DNA of 64,000 nucleotides from Pseudomonadota bacterium (GTDB lineage Bacteria > Myxococcota_A > Polyangia > Polyangiales > Polyangiaceae): assembly GCA_023423895.1 (NCBI GenBank), contig JAFAER010000249.1, forward strand, positions 103,847 through 167,846. Direction: 5' to 3'. Shown here in pieces: positions 27,001 to 34,752 of this stretch. A program made the translations under genes and the position numbers. The stretch's first letter is position 1. Every line of letters starts with the position of its first letter. The notes under the pieces were generated by a model, which was given only the letters and a program-made list of their open reading frames with translations, made no database searches and was not told where the DNA came from.

Positions 27001-27758
27001 TTGTCATGTTCCGCGGCGGCGATCTGCTCGAGGCCACGGAGCGGATCCATCATGTGCGGGAAGAGCCGATGCGCCTGCTCGAATTGCTTCTTCGCCTCGA
27101 CCCGGTTGAGCGTCCGCTCCTCGAGGTACCGCGAGGCGAGCATGAGATGGATCCGAACGCGGTCGTCCTTTCGGCGCGTGCTGAGGACAGCCAGATCGAG
27201 CTCGTCGATCTCCCGCTTGTAGTCGCCATGCTCCCGCGACACCGCCGCTTGGAGCAGGTGGACGAGCGCGTGCGTTGGATCGAGGATGCGCACCCTCTCC
27301 ACCCACTGCCGCGCGAGGTCCGCATCGGCCACCTCTCGCGTCAGCCATCGGACCATCGCTTCGCTGTACGCGAGTCCTCGCTTCGCATTTCGTTCGGCGC
27401 CCGCCAGCCCTCGCGTCAGCTCGAGCACCTCGCGCCAACGGCTCTCCTTGCGAACGAGTGGCTCGAGATGATCGAGAATGTCGTCGTTCGTCGGGTCGTG
27501 GCGCCACGCCTCGAGCAACGCGTCCGTCGCTTGAGCGTCGTCTGCGAGGCCGTCGCGCAAGGTGATGGCGATCTCGACGAGCACGCGCGCTCGCGATGAA
27601 GCCTCCGTCGTGCGCTCGAGCTTCTCGAGGAGCGCTTCCGCCCGATCTGCGGCGTCCCCGTGGACGGCGATGTCCGCGAGCGAATCACTGACCCGCCGCT
27701 TCTGCACCACGAGGCGGATGGCAGCTTCCGAGACCCTGTCCTCGTCGTGACTGGTCAC
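24054..27758 (-). CDS. Long tetratricopeptide-repeat protein (1,234 aa)
   Basis: The protein begins at GTG (MTSHDEDRVSEAA) and consists almost entirely of helical hairpins with TPR spacing, for example YLQAIAADPMNESAATALL, YFERAVKADPTNASAWNALL and LFDRTLDVDPSQLEAFERI, spread from about residue 50 to 900. The last ~300 residues are different, with mixed helix and hydrophobic patches such as LLVYAQALAGVSREVLAFMIG. No signal peptide or transmembrane segment is evident, so it is probably a cytoplasmic scaffold. Proteins of this kind are common in Polyangiales, with unknown role. A single uninterrupted frame spans 3.7 kb. Confidence 0.88.
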   Translation of the reverse strand: MTSHDEDRVSEAAIRLVVQKRRVSDSLADIAVHGDAADRAEALLEKLERTTEASSRARVLVEIAITLRDGLADDAQATDALLEAWRHDPTNDDILDHLEPLVRKESRWREVLELTRGLAGAERNAKRGLAYSEAMVRWLTREVADADLARQWVERVRILDPTHALVHLLQAAVSREHGDYKREIDELDLAVLSTRRKDDRVRIHLMLASRYLEERTLNRVEAKKQFEQAHRLFPHMMDPLRGLEQIAAAEHDNVALAEVLRLQADADVDENERLQILVRLAKLEELEFRRPELAARTLERVIARAPALLSTEQVSVLDDLERCYRAARMWPELLAVLERGAISDADAETRGARLKRLGDVLESKLGDVRAALATYQRLAGLMPEDETVVSELARLAEKVSDVTLAVNCRERLAELAKEPALRARHNLIAGQLMTPIDGVAARRYFERAVKADPTNASAWNALLWDARAENDHARVARYLEERAHATELPRARAACFVELAELRAKMGDAGAERQAYLQAIAADPMNESAATALLAPLLAEGRWAEAEPLCDVVIAAGERDKDKARIHSARRAQAHVAFALGKPDRALVACLAAFEARRDDTDARADLVRAASDMRADPQVLQARDALIAVADRPAGLAAETRVLLAEVLALMGENDRASTLFEDVLAELPDDERALAGLSQHHAASGNKVAALVLKRQRALAIADPQERLATLLETGEAFAKIEQDDLAAEVYEAARQLAPNDLPILHKLLALYRKTRKWPNLFDVLRSIAEVDVDPHRRAKTLFTMGQIANAELLDRGTALELFDRTLDVDPSQLEAFERIVRILTEAKDWAGLDQMYRKMVARADARGDRSLSSLLNKQLAIVYRDRIGDPGAAIQAVQTAVQLKPQDEEAQAILRELLSSTGQASGAVAITLERVLKDPMDPRPYPALFDLLVSQNARDKALCVASAMHFLDVPHPLATGWRQSYPQPPLEAIVLDLGSEGYRHLLHPELDPTLTEIFHIVAPAVVDIAVSRLSLRERMSHPGPALKGQDWLAGTVARAATIFGAPAPRLYARRVPGPALAPAATKPPSLLVYAQALAGVSREVLAFMIGKRVVEVAPPLLARALCPSISELKALVSSAARIATEQTEPSDLPLKERLKKDDIARIGAAVRTSMAMGGKLDVLRWSQLADLSASYGGLLLAGDLEAARAAIAIEPQAPSDLSPREKMRELVAWFLGDRSAQLRRQLGVALG

Positions 27759-27931
27759 GCACTCGCGATCCTACAGGCCGCCCGGCAGCTTTGCCACAGC
27801 GGGGCAACGTCGCGTCAACCCACCGGATCATCACTACGAGCCGCACGTGCAAGCGACTCGCTTCGCTCACGTCCGCGCAGGCACGAGCTGGCGCGTTCGG
27901 TGCAACACCGGTCTCGGAGGAAAGCGAGAAC

Positions 27932-28417
27932 ATGCGATTCGGTAGAGCCATCCTTTTCGGCGTCCTCGGCGCCGCGGCGATCACTCTGTTCACAGCCGTG
28001 CTTCGAGCGGCGGGGCTCCCCATCAGCATCGAGATCATCCTCGGCACGCTCACGGGCCTCCAGCCCGGCGGGACAGCGTTCGGCGTCGGACTGCTGATGC
28101 ACCTCCTGATGGGTGGTCTGTTCGGTCTGCTCTACGGATACTTGTTCGAATACGTCTGGGACCACGGCGGCCCCTTCACAGGCATGCTGACGGCGACCGT
28201 CCATGCTGCGCTGATCGGCATCGCCATCGGGCTCACGCCGCAGTTCCACCCGCTCATCCCGGAGCAGATGCCCGACCCCGGCCCCTACTTCGCGAACCTG
28301 GGCGTGCTGGGCGTCATCACGTTCTTCGTCGCCCACATGCTCTACGGCATCATCGTCGGAGCCGGCTACGGCCACGTCGCCGCCGAGCACCAGTGGGCCC
28401 CCAGCGGCCGAACCTGA
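27932..28417 (+). CDS. Small integral membrane protein
   Basis: A 161-residue protein with about four or five hydrophobic segments (roughly 5-25, 30-45, 57-80, 87-107 and 133-155), rich in Gly and Ala, for example AFGVGLLMHLLMGGLFGLLY. It has a short polar C-terminus and no recognised motif. GGAGG lies 11 bases before the ATG; although the frame is open upstream to 27791, the sequence before this ATG is not protein-like. It is divergent from the TPR gene and followed by a strong terminator. Function unknown. Confidence 0.75.
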   Translation: MRFGRAILFGVLGAAAITLFTAVLRAAGLPISIEIILGTLTGLQPGGTAFGVGLLMHLLMGGLFGLLYGYLFEYVWDHGGPFTGMLTATVHAALIGIAIGLTPQFHPLIPEQMPDPGPYFANLGVLGVITFFVAHMLYGIIVGAGYGHVAAEHQWAPSGRT

Positions 28418-28452
28418 GCACCGCTACGCGAACGCGCCCGTGAATGCGAACG

Positions 28453-28500
28453 GGGCCCCTCGCCCGTCGTGCCCTCCACGCACGACCCTGCGAGGGGCCC
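28453..28500 (+). terminator. Long hairpin terminator
   Basis: An 11-bp perfect stem GGGCCCCTCGC/GCGAGGGGCCC encloses a second inner stem GTCGTG/CACGAC. It starts 36 bases after the membrane-protein stop and is followed by a T-richer stretch (ttcgccatttctc). This is the most convincing intrinsic terminator in the window and may also serve the convergent lipoprotein gene. Confidence 0.8.
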
Positions 28501-28510
28501 TTCGCCATTT

Positions 28511-28552
28511 CTCATCGACGCTTTCGCATCGACGCTTTCTCAACGACGCTCT
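28511..28552. repeat. Three tandem 14-bp degenerate repeats
   Basis: Three consecutive 14-base units of the form ctcatcgacgcttt, cgcatcgacgcttt and ctcaacgacgctct lie between the terminator and the end of the lipoprotein gene at 28601. Units 1 and 2 differ at two bases; unit 3 differs from unit 1 at two. They may be replication slippage or part of a 3'-end structure. Confidence 0.65.
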
Positions 28553-28600
28553 CGTGACGCGTCGAGGGACGACGTGATGCCCTGACGCCGACGCGTCACA

Positions 28601-29020
28601 TCACTTGGCCGGCGTCCAAGCGGCGCTACCGACCTTCTCCTCCGCGTCGTCGATCTTCGCGTAGAGCTCGACCTCGAGCTCCTGCCCGGCGACCGATGCA
28701 TCGAGGATGTTCGTTCCCGGCTCGACGCACTCGAGCTTCTCGTCGTTGTCGAGGGCCGCATTGCCGTTCGCGTCCATCGGCGTGCAGCTCACCGTGATCG
28801 GGTCGTCCTTACCGTCGACGAGCACCTTCACGACGAGCCCCTCCAGCGGGTAGCCCCCCTCACGTGCCTCGACGATCCGGATCGTGAACAGCTTGTCGTT
28901 CCCCTCGGCCGTCAGGGGCGTCGCGGATCCATCGACGGCGATCTCGCCATCGCCGCCCGAACAGCCTGCGAGCCCAACCACCGAGACCGCAGCAGCGAAG
29001 AAGAATCCGGAAAGCTTCAT
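28601..29020 (-). CDS. Putative lipoprotein (139 aa)
   Basis: The product starts MKLSGFFFAAAVSVVG with lipobox GLAGC (Cys 20), then a short Gly/Asp linker and a compact domain with alternating strands (LFTIRIVEAREGG, LVVKVLVDGKDD, ELEVELYAKIDDAEEKVG). This is probably an immunoglobulin-like or transthyretin-like fold with a possible disulfide between its two remaining cysteines. The ATG at 29020 was chosen because GGAG lies 6 bases upstream; two further in-frame ATGs (29026, 29032) are less well placed. It lies downstream of the RND operon in the same direction, about 230 bp away. Confidence 0.78.
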   Translation of the reverse strand: MKLSGFFFAAAVSVVGLAGCSGGDGEIAVDGSATPLTAEGNDKLFTIRIVEAREGGYPLEGLVVKVLVDGKDDPITVSCTPMDANGNAALDNDEKLECVEPGTNILDASVAGQELEVELYAKIDDAEEKVGSAAWTPAK

Positions 29021-29249
29021 GACCATCTCCATTCGTGTTCAAGCAGCGGCATCCCTTGCCGCGCACGCTCACGATGGCCCTTCTCTCCCACCGCCGCGAC
29101 GGACGCGAAATGACACGACCTGATCGCCTCTCCGCCGCCCCCCCGGAGAAGACGACCCAAAGAAGAAAGCCGCCGAGCAAGGAGGAGGGAGGGTCCCCCT
29201 GCTTGCGAAGCGGCTTCTTCGATGGCGTGCAGCGCGCGTGCGCCGCCCG

Positions 29250-32200
29250 TCACTCTTCGGCGACGGCTGCCGGCTCGTGCACGTAGGACGACGACGGCGG
29301 GCCGGCGTTCGGATCCTTCTTGCCGAAGATGCGGCGGTAGACGCGACCGAGGTCGTCGAAGTACGAGTACGCCACGGGCGTCGCGAGGAGCGTCAGGAGC
29401 AGCGAGAGCGTCTGGCCGCCGACGACGACGCCGGAGGTAGCGCGGTTGTAGGCCGCGCCGATGCCCTGCGAGAGGAGGAGCGGGAGCATGCCGGCGACGA
29501 AGGCGACCGTGGTCATGAGGATCGGCCGGAGTCGGTCCTTGTTGCCCTCGAGGATCGCCTGGTCGCGAGGCATTCCCTTCTCGCGCAGCTGGTTCGTGTG
29601 ATCGATCTGGAGGATCGCGTTCTTCTTGATGACGCCGAAGAGCACGAGGATACCGAGGATCGAGTAGAGGTCGATCGCCTGCCGGAAGATGATGATCGAC
29701 AGCACGGCGAACGGCAGCGTGAGCGGCAGCGAGAGCAGGATCGTGACCGGGTGGAGCCACGAGTTGAACTGCGCCGCGAGCACCAGGTACATGAAGACGA
29801 ACGAGAGCAGGACCGCGATCGCGAAGCTGACGAAGACGCGCTGCATCTCGCGCGTCTGCCCGGTCGGCTCTGCCGTGTATTCGGCGGAGAGGTTCTCCTC
29901 CTTCACGAGCTGAGCGACCTTGTCGGCGATGGCTCCCTCGCTCACGCCAGGAGCGACGTTCGAGAGGAGCGTGACGACGCGCTGGCGGTTGAGGTGGTTG
30001 ATCTGCGACGGGCCGGTGCCGCGCGTAAGCTCCACGACGCTCCGGAGCGGAACGACGCCGAGCCGCGACGACGGGACCGTGAGCATCTCGAGACCGATCG
30101 CGTCGGCGCGGTACTCTTTCTCGGCGCGGACGCGGACGTCGTACTGCTCGCCCTTCTCCTCGAAGGCCGAGACCTTGTCACCGTCGACGAGGAGACGGAG
30201 CGCAGCGGCCGTGTCGGCGATCGAGACGCCGAGGTCGGCGGCGCGAGGACGGTCGATGACGACACCGATCTCGGGCTTGCCCGTGATGAGCGACGAGTCG
30301 ACGTCGACGGCGCCGGGCACCTTCCTCAGCTTCTCGTTGACGTGCTCGACGACCTCTTCGAGCTTCTTCAGGTCGGGACCACGGACGGTGTACTGGATCT
30401 TCGCCGTCGAGAAGCCGCCGCCGAAGGCCGCGACCTCCTGCACGTTGATGCGCAGATTCTTGTCCTGCTTGGACACGATCTCGCGGCGAGCCTTGTCCAT
30501 GAGCTCGTTCTGCTTGGCCTGGCGCTGCTCGGGATCGACGAGACGGACATAGACGCGGCCGACGTTCTGCGTCTTGGCGTTGTCGTCGCCGATCGTGAGC
30601 AGCGTCTGAGTGACCTCCGGCCAGACGCGGATCTCACGAGCGATGCGCTCGCTGATGAGCCGCGTCTGAGCGAGGCTCGTGCCTTCCGGAGCTCGGACGA
30701 CGACCTCGAAGTGCGCCTCGTCGTTGACGGGAAGGAAGCCCTTGTTCGCCTTTCCGGCGAGCGGGACACACGACCCGAGCGTGAGGGCAGAGGCGATGAC
30801 GACGATCCAGCGCCGCTTCATGACGGCGCGAAGGATGAACATGTAGGCGCGCTCGATCGGGCGATAGACCACGTCGGTCACGCGCTCGCCGAACGGCTTC
30901 ATCGCGCCGGGGATCCTCGTCTTCAGCCACTTCGATGTCATCATCGGCGTCAGCGTGAAGCTCACGAAGAGCGAGATCGCGATGGCCATCGCCATCGTCA
31001 CACCGAAGCTCTTGAGGAAGCGGCCCGGAATGCCGCCCAGGAAGGCGACGGGCAAGAAGACGGCGATGAGGGAGAGCGTCGTCGCGAGGACGGCGAGGCC
31101 GATCTCCTTCGTCGCAGCGAGCGTCGCCTTCTTCGGATGTTCGCCCTTCTCGACGTGATGGAACACGTTCTCGAGAACGACGATCGCGTCGTCGATGACG
31201 ATACCGACCGCCAGTGCGAGCGCGAGGAGCGTGATCGTGTTGAGCGTGAAGCCCATGCCCCACATCGCGGCGAACGTGCCGACGATGCTGACCGGGATCG
31301 CGACCGCGGCGATGATCGTGCTTCGCACGTTGCCGAGAAAGAGGAAGACGACGAGCGCGGCGAGGAAGGCGCCACCGATGAGGTGCTCCTTCACGCCGGC
31401 GATGCTGGTGCGGATGACGCCGGAGTCGTCGCGGACGACGTTGACCTCTGCGCCGGCCGGCAGCGAGCGCTTCAGATCGGTGAGGCGCTCCTTGATGGCG
31501 TCGACGACCTGGACGGTGTTCGAGCCGGTCTGCTTACGGATCGCGAGGATGATCGAAGGCTCGCCGTTGAGGATGGCGGCGGTCTCGGCCTCCTCACCAC
31601 CGTCCTCGACGCGACCGATGTCGCGCACGCGGATCGAATGGCCAGCCTCCTGTCGGACGACGAGATCACCGATCTCCTCCGGGCGCTCGACGCGCGCCTG
31701 GATGCGGAGCGTGAGCTGCTCGGGGCCGGTGTCGACGCGACCTCCCGGCATCGTGAGGTTCTGGGAGGAGATCGCGCGCTGTACGTCGAGCGACGTGACG
31801 TTGACCGCGCGCATCCGAACGGGGTCGAGCCAGACGTTCACCTGGCGCTTCTGACCGCCGACGATCTTCACCTGACCGACGCCGTTGACGGACTCGAAGT
31901 GACGGCGAACGCGCTTGTCCGCGAGCTCGGTCACTTCCTGGATAGGCTTCCCGGGCCACTTGAGCGCGAGATAGATGACCGGCGACGCGTCCGGGTCGAG
32001 CTTCTGGACCTGCGGCTGGTCGATGCCCTTCGGCAGGTCCTGGAGGATGAGCTGAAGGCGGTCGCGGACCTCCTGCGAGGCCGTGTCGACGTCCTTCTCG
32101 AGCACGAAGCGGATGACGACCTGGGAGACACCCTCGGTCGTGATCGAGGTCATCTCCTCGATGCCGCTGATCGTGTTGCAGGATTCTTCGATCTTCTCGG

Positions 32201-32393
32201 TGATCTCGCTCTCGACGTCTTCAGGGGCCGCGCCGGGCAGACGCGTGATGACGACGACGATGGGCAGGTCGATGTTCGGAAAGCGATCGAGACCGAGCTT
32301 GGTGTAGCCCGCAAGTCCCATGACGCAGACGAGCAGGACGAGAACGGTCGCGAAGATCGGCCGTTTTACGCAGATCTCGGCAAGCCACTGCAT
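29250..32393 (-). CDS. RND efflux permease (AcrB/MexB/HAE-1 type)
   Basis: The 1,047-residue protein is a full-length hydrophobe/amphiphile efflux RND pump. It opens MQWLAEICVKRPIFATVLVL with transmembrane helix 1, then a large periplasmic loop. The conserved TM4 region follows, with GIVIDDAIVVLENVFHHVEKG, whose Asp pair carries protons. A second loop and the closing helices (IDLYSILGILVLFGVIKKNAIL) complete it; length and the twofold repeat are normal. It works as a proton-driven trimer with the adaptor encoded 9 bases upstream. No outer-membrane channel is in this operon. A TolC-type gene elsewhere in the window could serve. Confidence 0.95.
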   Translation of the reverse strand: MQWLAEICVKRPIFATVLVLLVCVMGLAGYTKLGLDRFPNIDLPIVVVITRLPGAAPEDVESEITEKIEESCNTISGIEEMTSITTEGVSQVVIRFVLEKDVDTASQEVRDRLQLILQDLPKGIDQPQVQKLDPDASPVIYLALKWPGKPIQEVTELADKRVRRHFESVNGVGQVKIVGGQKRQVNVWLDPVRMRAVNVTSLDVQRAISSQNLTMPGGRVDTGPEQLTLRIQARVERPEEIGDLVVRQEAGHSIRVRDIGRVEDGGEEAETAAILNGEPSIILAIRKQTGSNTVQVVDAIKERLTDLKRSLPAGAEVNVVRDDSGVIRTSIAGVKEHLIGGAFLAALVVFLFLGNVRSTIIAAVAIPVSIVGTFAAMWGMGFTLNTITLLALALAVGIVIDDAIVVLENVFHHVEKGEHPKKATLAATKEIGLAVLATTLSLIAVFLPVAFLGGIPGRFLKSFGVTMAMAIAISLFVSFTLTPMMTSKWLKTRIPGAMKPFGERVTDVVYRPIERAYMFILRAVMKRRWIVVIASALTLGSCVPLAGKANKGFLPVNDEAHFEVVVRAPEGTSLAQTRLISERIAREIRVWPEVTQTLLTIGDDNAKTQNVGRVYVRLVDPEQRQAKQNELMDKARREIVSKQDKNLRINVQEVAAFGGGFSTAKIQYTVRGPDLKKLEEVVEHVNEKLRKVPGAVDVDSSLITGKPEIGVVIDRPRAADLGVSIADTAAALRLLVDGDKVSAFEEKGEQYDVRVRAEKEYRADAIGLEMLTVPSSRLGVVPLRSVVELTRGTGPSQINHLNRQRVVTLLSNVAPGVSEGAIADKVAQLVKEENLSAEYTAEPTGQTREMQRVFVSFAIAVLLSFVFMYLVLAAQFNSWLHPVTILLSLPLTLPFAVLSIIIFRQAIDLYSILGILVLFGVIKKNAILQIDHTNQLREKGMPRDQAILEGNKDRLRPILMTTVAFVAGMLPLLLSQGIGAAYNRATSGVVVGGQTLSLLLTLLATPVAYSYFDDLGRVYRRIFGKKDPNAGPPSSSYVHEPAAVAEE

Positions 32394-32402
32394 GGCGGGC
32401 CT

Positions 32403-33473
32403 CTATTGCACCTGTGCGCCGTCGCGCACGTCGGGGCCGGGGGTGAGGACGACTTGCTCGCCGGGCTTCAGGCCGACGAGAACCGCCGTGGCTCCGTCAC
32501 GCTCGGAGCCGGTCTGGACGATGCGTTCCTGGATGTGATTCTCGACGACCGTGAACGCACGCATCACGTCGCCTCGCTTCACGAGCGCCGTCGTCGGCAC
32601 CGCAGCAAATGTCTTCTCCGTCGTCTCGAGCCGCGCGACGGCGAACATGCCGGGCTTCAGCTTGAGGTCGGCGTTCGGGCAGAACGCCTCGATGACAAGG
32701 TCGCGCGTCGTCGGCCGGATGTTCGGGCTGATGAACTTCACCGTGCCCGTGAACTTCTCGTCGCCGAACGCCGAGACCGTGAAGACGACGTTCTGCTCGG
32801 GCTTGATTCCGCCGACGTTCGCCTCGGGGACAGTGAGCTCGAGGCGAAGCGGATCGGGCGCGTACAGCGTGACGATCTTGGTCGACGGGGCCACGTACTG
32901 ACCGACGTTCACGTAACGCTCGCCGATGACGCCGGCGAACGGCGCGCGAATGATCGAGTCGCCGACGATCTTCTGCGCGTTCTGCTGCTGCGCTTTCGCG
33001 GCGGCGGCCGACCACTGGGTGGTCTGGCACTGCGACGTCACGCGATCGAATTCGGCCTGCGAGATCGCCCCGGAGTCCTTGAGCGCCTTGACGCGCTCGC
33101 ACTCGCGCTGCGCCTGCTCGAGCTGCGCTTTCGCGAGCTCGGTCTGCGCTTGTGCGGCGGTCGCACTGATCGCGGCGCCCCGTGCGTCGAGGATCGCGAG
33201 CGTGTCGCCTTGCTTCACGCGATCACCGCGCTCGACGAACGTCTTCGTGACCTTGCCGGCAGCATCGGCTGCGACCTCGGACTCCTGGCTCGCGCGGAGC
33301 GTGCCGGTGAGAATGAGGTGCTCGGGCATGGGCCGCTCCTCGACGGGAGCGGTTTGGACTTTGATGGGGACCTCGGCCTTGGCGGACGTCACCTGCGCCG
33401 CGGCTTCGGGTTTCTTGCAGGCGAAGGCCTGGAGAGAGAAGAGGAAGAGGAGACCGACAGCAGCGCGGCGCAT
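32403..33473 (-). CDS. RND periplasmic adaptor (membrane fusion protein)
   Basis: A 356-residue HlyD/AcrA-type adaptor anchored as a lipoprotein (LQAFAC, Cys 19). Order of domains: N-terminal membrane-proximal strands, a lipoyl/barrel-sandwich half (SEVAADAAGKVTKTFVERGD), an alpha-helical hairpin rich in Ala/Gln (about 105-165), the second lipoyl half (IIRAPFAGVIGERYVNVGQYV) and a beta-barrel with C-terminal domain. It links the RND permease, 9 bases downstream in the same operon, to an outer-membrane channel. A plausible promoter lies immediately upstream. Substrate of the pump is not evident. Confidence 0.95.
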   Translation of the reverse strand: MRRAAVGLLFLFSLQAFACKKPEAAAQVTSAKAEVPIKVQTAPVEERPMPEHLILTGTLRASQESEVAADAAGKVTKTFVERGDRVKQGDTLAILDARGAAISATAAQAQTELAKAQLEQAQRECERVKALKDSGAISQAEFDRVTSQCQTTQWSAAAAKAQQQNAQKIVGDSIIRAPFAGVIGERYVNVGQYVAPSTKIVTLYAPDPLRLELTVPEANVGGIKPEQNVVFTVSAFGDEKFTGTVKFISPNIRPTTRDLVIEAFCPNADLKLKPGMFAVARLETTEKTFAAVPTTALVKRGDVMRAFTVVENHIQERIVQTGSERDGATAVLVGLKPGEQVVLTPGPDVRDGAQVQ

Positions 33474-33487
33474 TTTAGGGTTCCCAC

Positions 33488-33516
33488 GAATATTCGAGGG
33501 TTTGTGAACGGGTCAA
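33488..33516 (-). promoter_or_regulatory. Candidate sigma-70-type promoter for the RND operon
   Basis: Read on the minus strand, TTGACC (bases 33511-33516, close to TTGACA) is followed after 17 bases by ATATTC (33488-33493) in a locally AT-rich patch. The adaptor ATG is only 14 bases beyond, so the leader would be very short and no Shine-Dalgarno sequence is visible. Prediction by eye only. Confidence 0.4.
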
Positions 33517-33777
33517 CGCCCCCGTGGCCCTCCGATGTCACGTCGCAACTCCCCGTTGCGTTTTCCCGCACGATTTGCGGACGAGCTTCCTGTTGAAAGT
33601 CGCGGTCTTGGCGTTGACGGGGCCCGCGGTGACAAAAAGACCGTGATTTCCCCGAGACGGGTGCCGCCTTCGCCTGGAGTGGGCGACGGGGGATCCCGCA
33701 CGCAGGGCGGTCTCTTCTGCCTTCTACCGTTGAGCTCGTGCAGACAGCCTGGGGGCGACATTGCTCCGAGGCAACGG
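33517..33777. other. Intergenic DNA upstream of the RND operon
   Basis: About 260 bp with mixed composition, including short A- and T-runs. No frame here looks coding, and no clear operator palindrome or RNA gene was seen. With the candidate promoter it forms a gap of about 300 bp before the gene remnant. Confidence 0.5.
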
Positions 33778-34450
33778 TCAATCCACGGGCACGTCGGCGC
33801 GTTCGCGCATCGCCGCGGTCAGTGTGGCGGCGTGCTCGGACGAGCCCCCGAGCGTGAGATCATCCGCGCGCGCTCGGAGCGCGATGAAGTCCGACTGCGG
33901 GACGACGAGCGAGACGAGCGTGTTCGTGCTGCTGGGCGCGCGTCTTCCGGGGACTCGCGCCCGCGTGTCGACACGCTTCATCGCGGTCGCCAGGACCGCG
34001 CCGAGCCTTGCACGGCGAGCATCATGCATCGCGCCGTTCTTCTACCTTGTCTGCTTCCTCTTCGTCGCGGTCGTCCGGCTCGGCAACGCAGAACGGCTTC
34101 AGCAGCATCGGGAGGACGGAGATCTTCGCGGCGGCGCGCATCCTCCCCCGGAGGAGCAGCCAGTCGCGGTGCGGTATGACCATGTCGGACAGCCCAGCAA
34201 ACGGCAGGCCGACCGCGCGCGGCGCGTCGATGCGCGTCAGAGCGCGCGAGCTGCGCATCCTCGAGCGCCGGTTCGACGAGCGCGTGAGTCCTCGACTGCC
34301 CGGGGTGGACGGATCGAAGCCCCGGGCAGGACGGAAACATCGGCGGTTCGTGGATGCCCACGAGGATGGAACACGCGCGCGCCGGGTGGATGGTGGACAC
34401 GCCCTCCCCCAGCCCTCCGGCGCATCCGGATCGGGCCCCACGTAACGCAT
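33778..34450 (-). pseudogene. Probable decayed gene, readable only across frameshifts
   Basis: Protein-like sequence with high third-position G/C runs through this region on the minus strand but switches frame. It starts at an ATG at 34450 (MRYVGPDPDAPEGWGRA). It moves near 34400 to a second frame (VSTIHPARACSILVGIHEPP, then ALVEPALEDAQLARS). Near 34258 it returns to the first (LPFAGLSDMVIPHRDWLLL, then VLPMLLKPFCVAEPDD), and near 34029 shifts to a third (LVSLVVPQSDFIALRARADD), ending at 33778. Each segment is coding-like; the alternative frames are Arg/Ser-rich. The last two could instead be real overlapping genes of 78 and 83 codons (overlap ATGCATGA). No family recognised. Confidence 0.45.
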
Positions 34451-34752
34451 TGAAATTGTGCACACCGACATAGGCGACGCAAGTGGTACAAGGTATGCAC
34501 CGAACGCGCCGGGTGGATCGCTTCTCCTCATCCATGGGCTCCGGGACGAAACATCTCGAGCGAGGGCCCAGATGACGTGAGCAAGGGCGGCGTGCTCGCG
34601 CCGACGAGGACGTCGCGCCGACGAGACGTCGGTCGCGCATCGACGCGCCGCAAGCGCTGGAGAAGGTCGCTCTCGCGTGGACTCCACGAACGCGCGCGAC
34701 CTCGAGCGACGCGAAGCGCGAGACGATGGAACGCCTCGCACCCATCCCATCG
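34451..34752. other. Intergenic DNA with a local AT-rich patch
   Basis: About 300 bp between the putative pseudogene and the hydrolase gene. Bases 34441-34500 are noticeably richer in A and T than the surroundings, as expected for a promoter of the minus-strand remnant, but I cannot define boxes with confidence. The remainder gives only Arg/Ser-rich frames. Confidence 0.45.

Noticed and set aside
24663..27599. 978-codon plus-strand frame
   Set aside because: Antisense shadow of the TPR gene; the translation is Arg/Leu/Glu-rich without motifs, while the minus-strand frame has regular TPR spacing.
28511..28552. Possible CRISPR array
   Set aside because: The three 14-bp units are directly tandem with no spacers and degenerate; this is a simple repeat. 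No cas genes are near.
29238..33596. 1,452-codon open frame on the plus strand
   Set aside because: It is antisense to the RND permease and adaptor, whose family motifs are unmistakable, and its translation is only Asp/Arg/Leu/Val-rich. Long antisense frames are expected from G/C-biased third positions.
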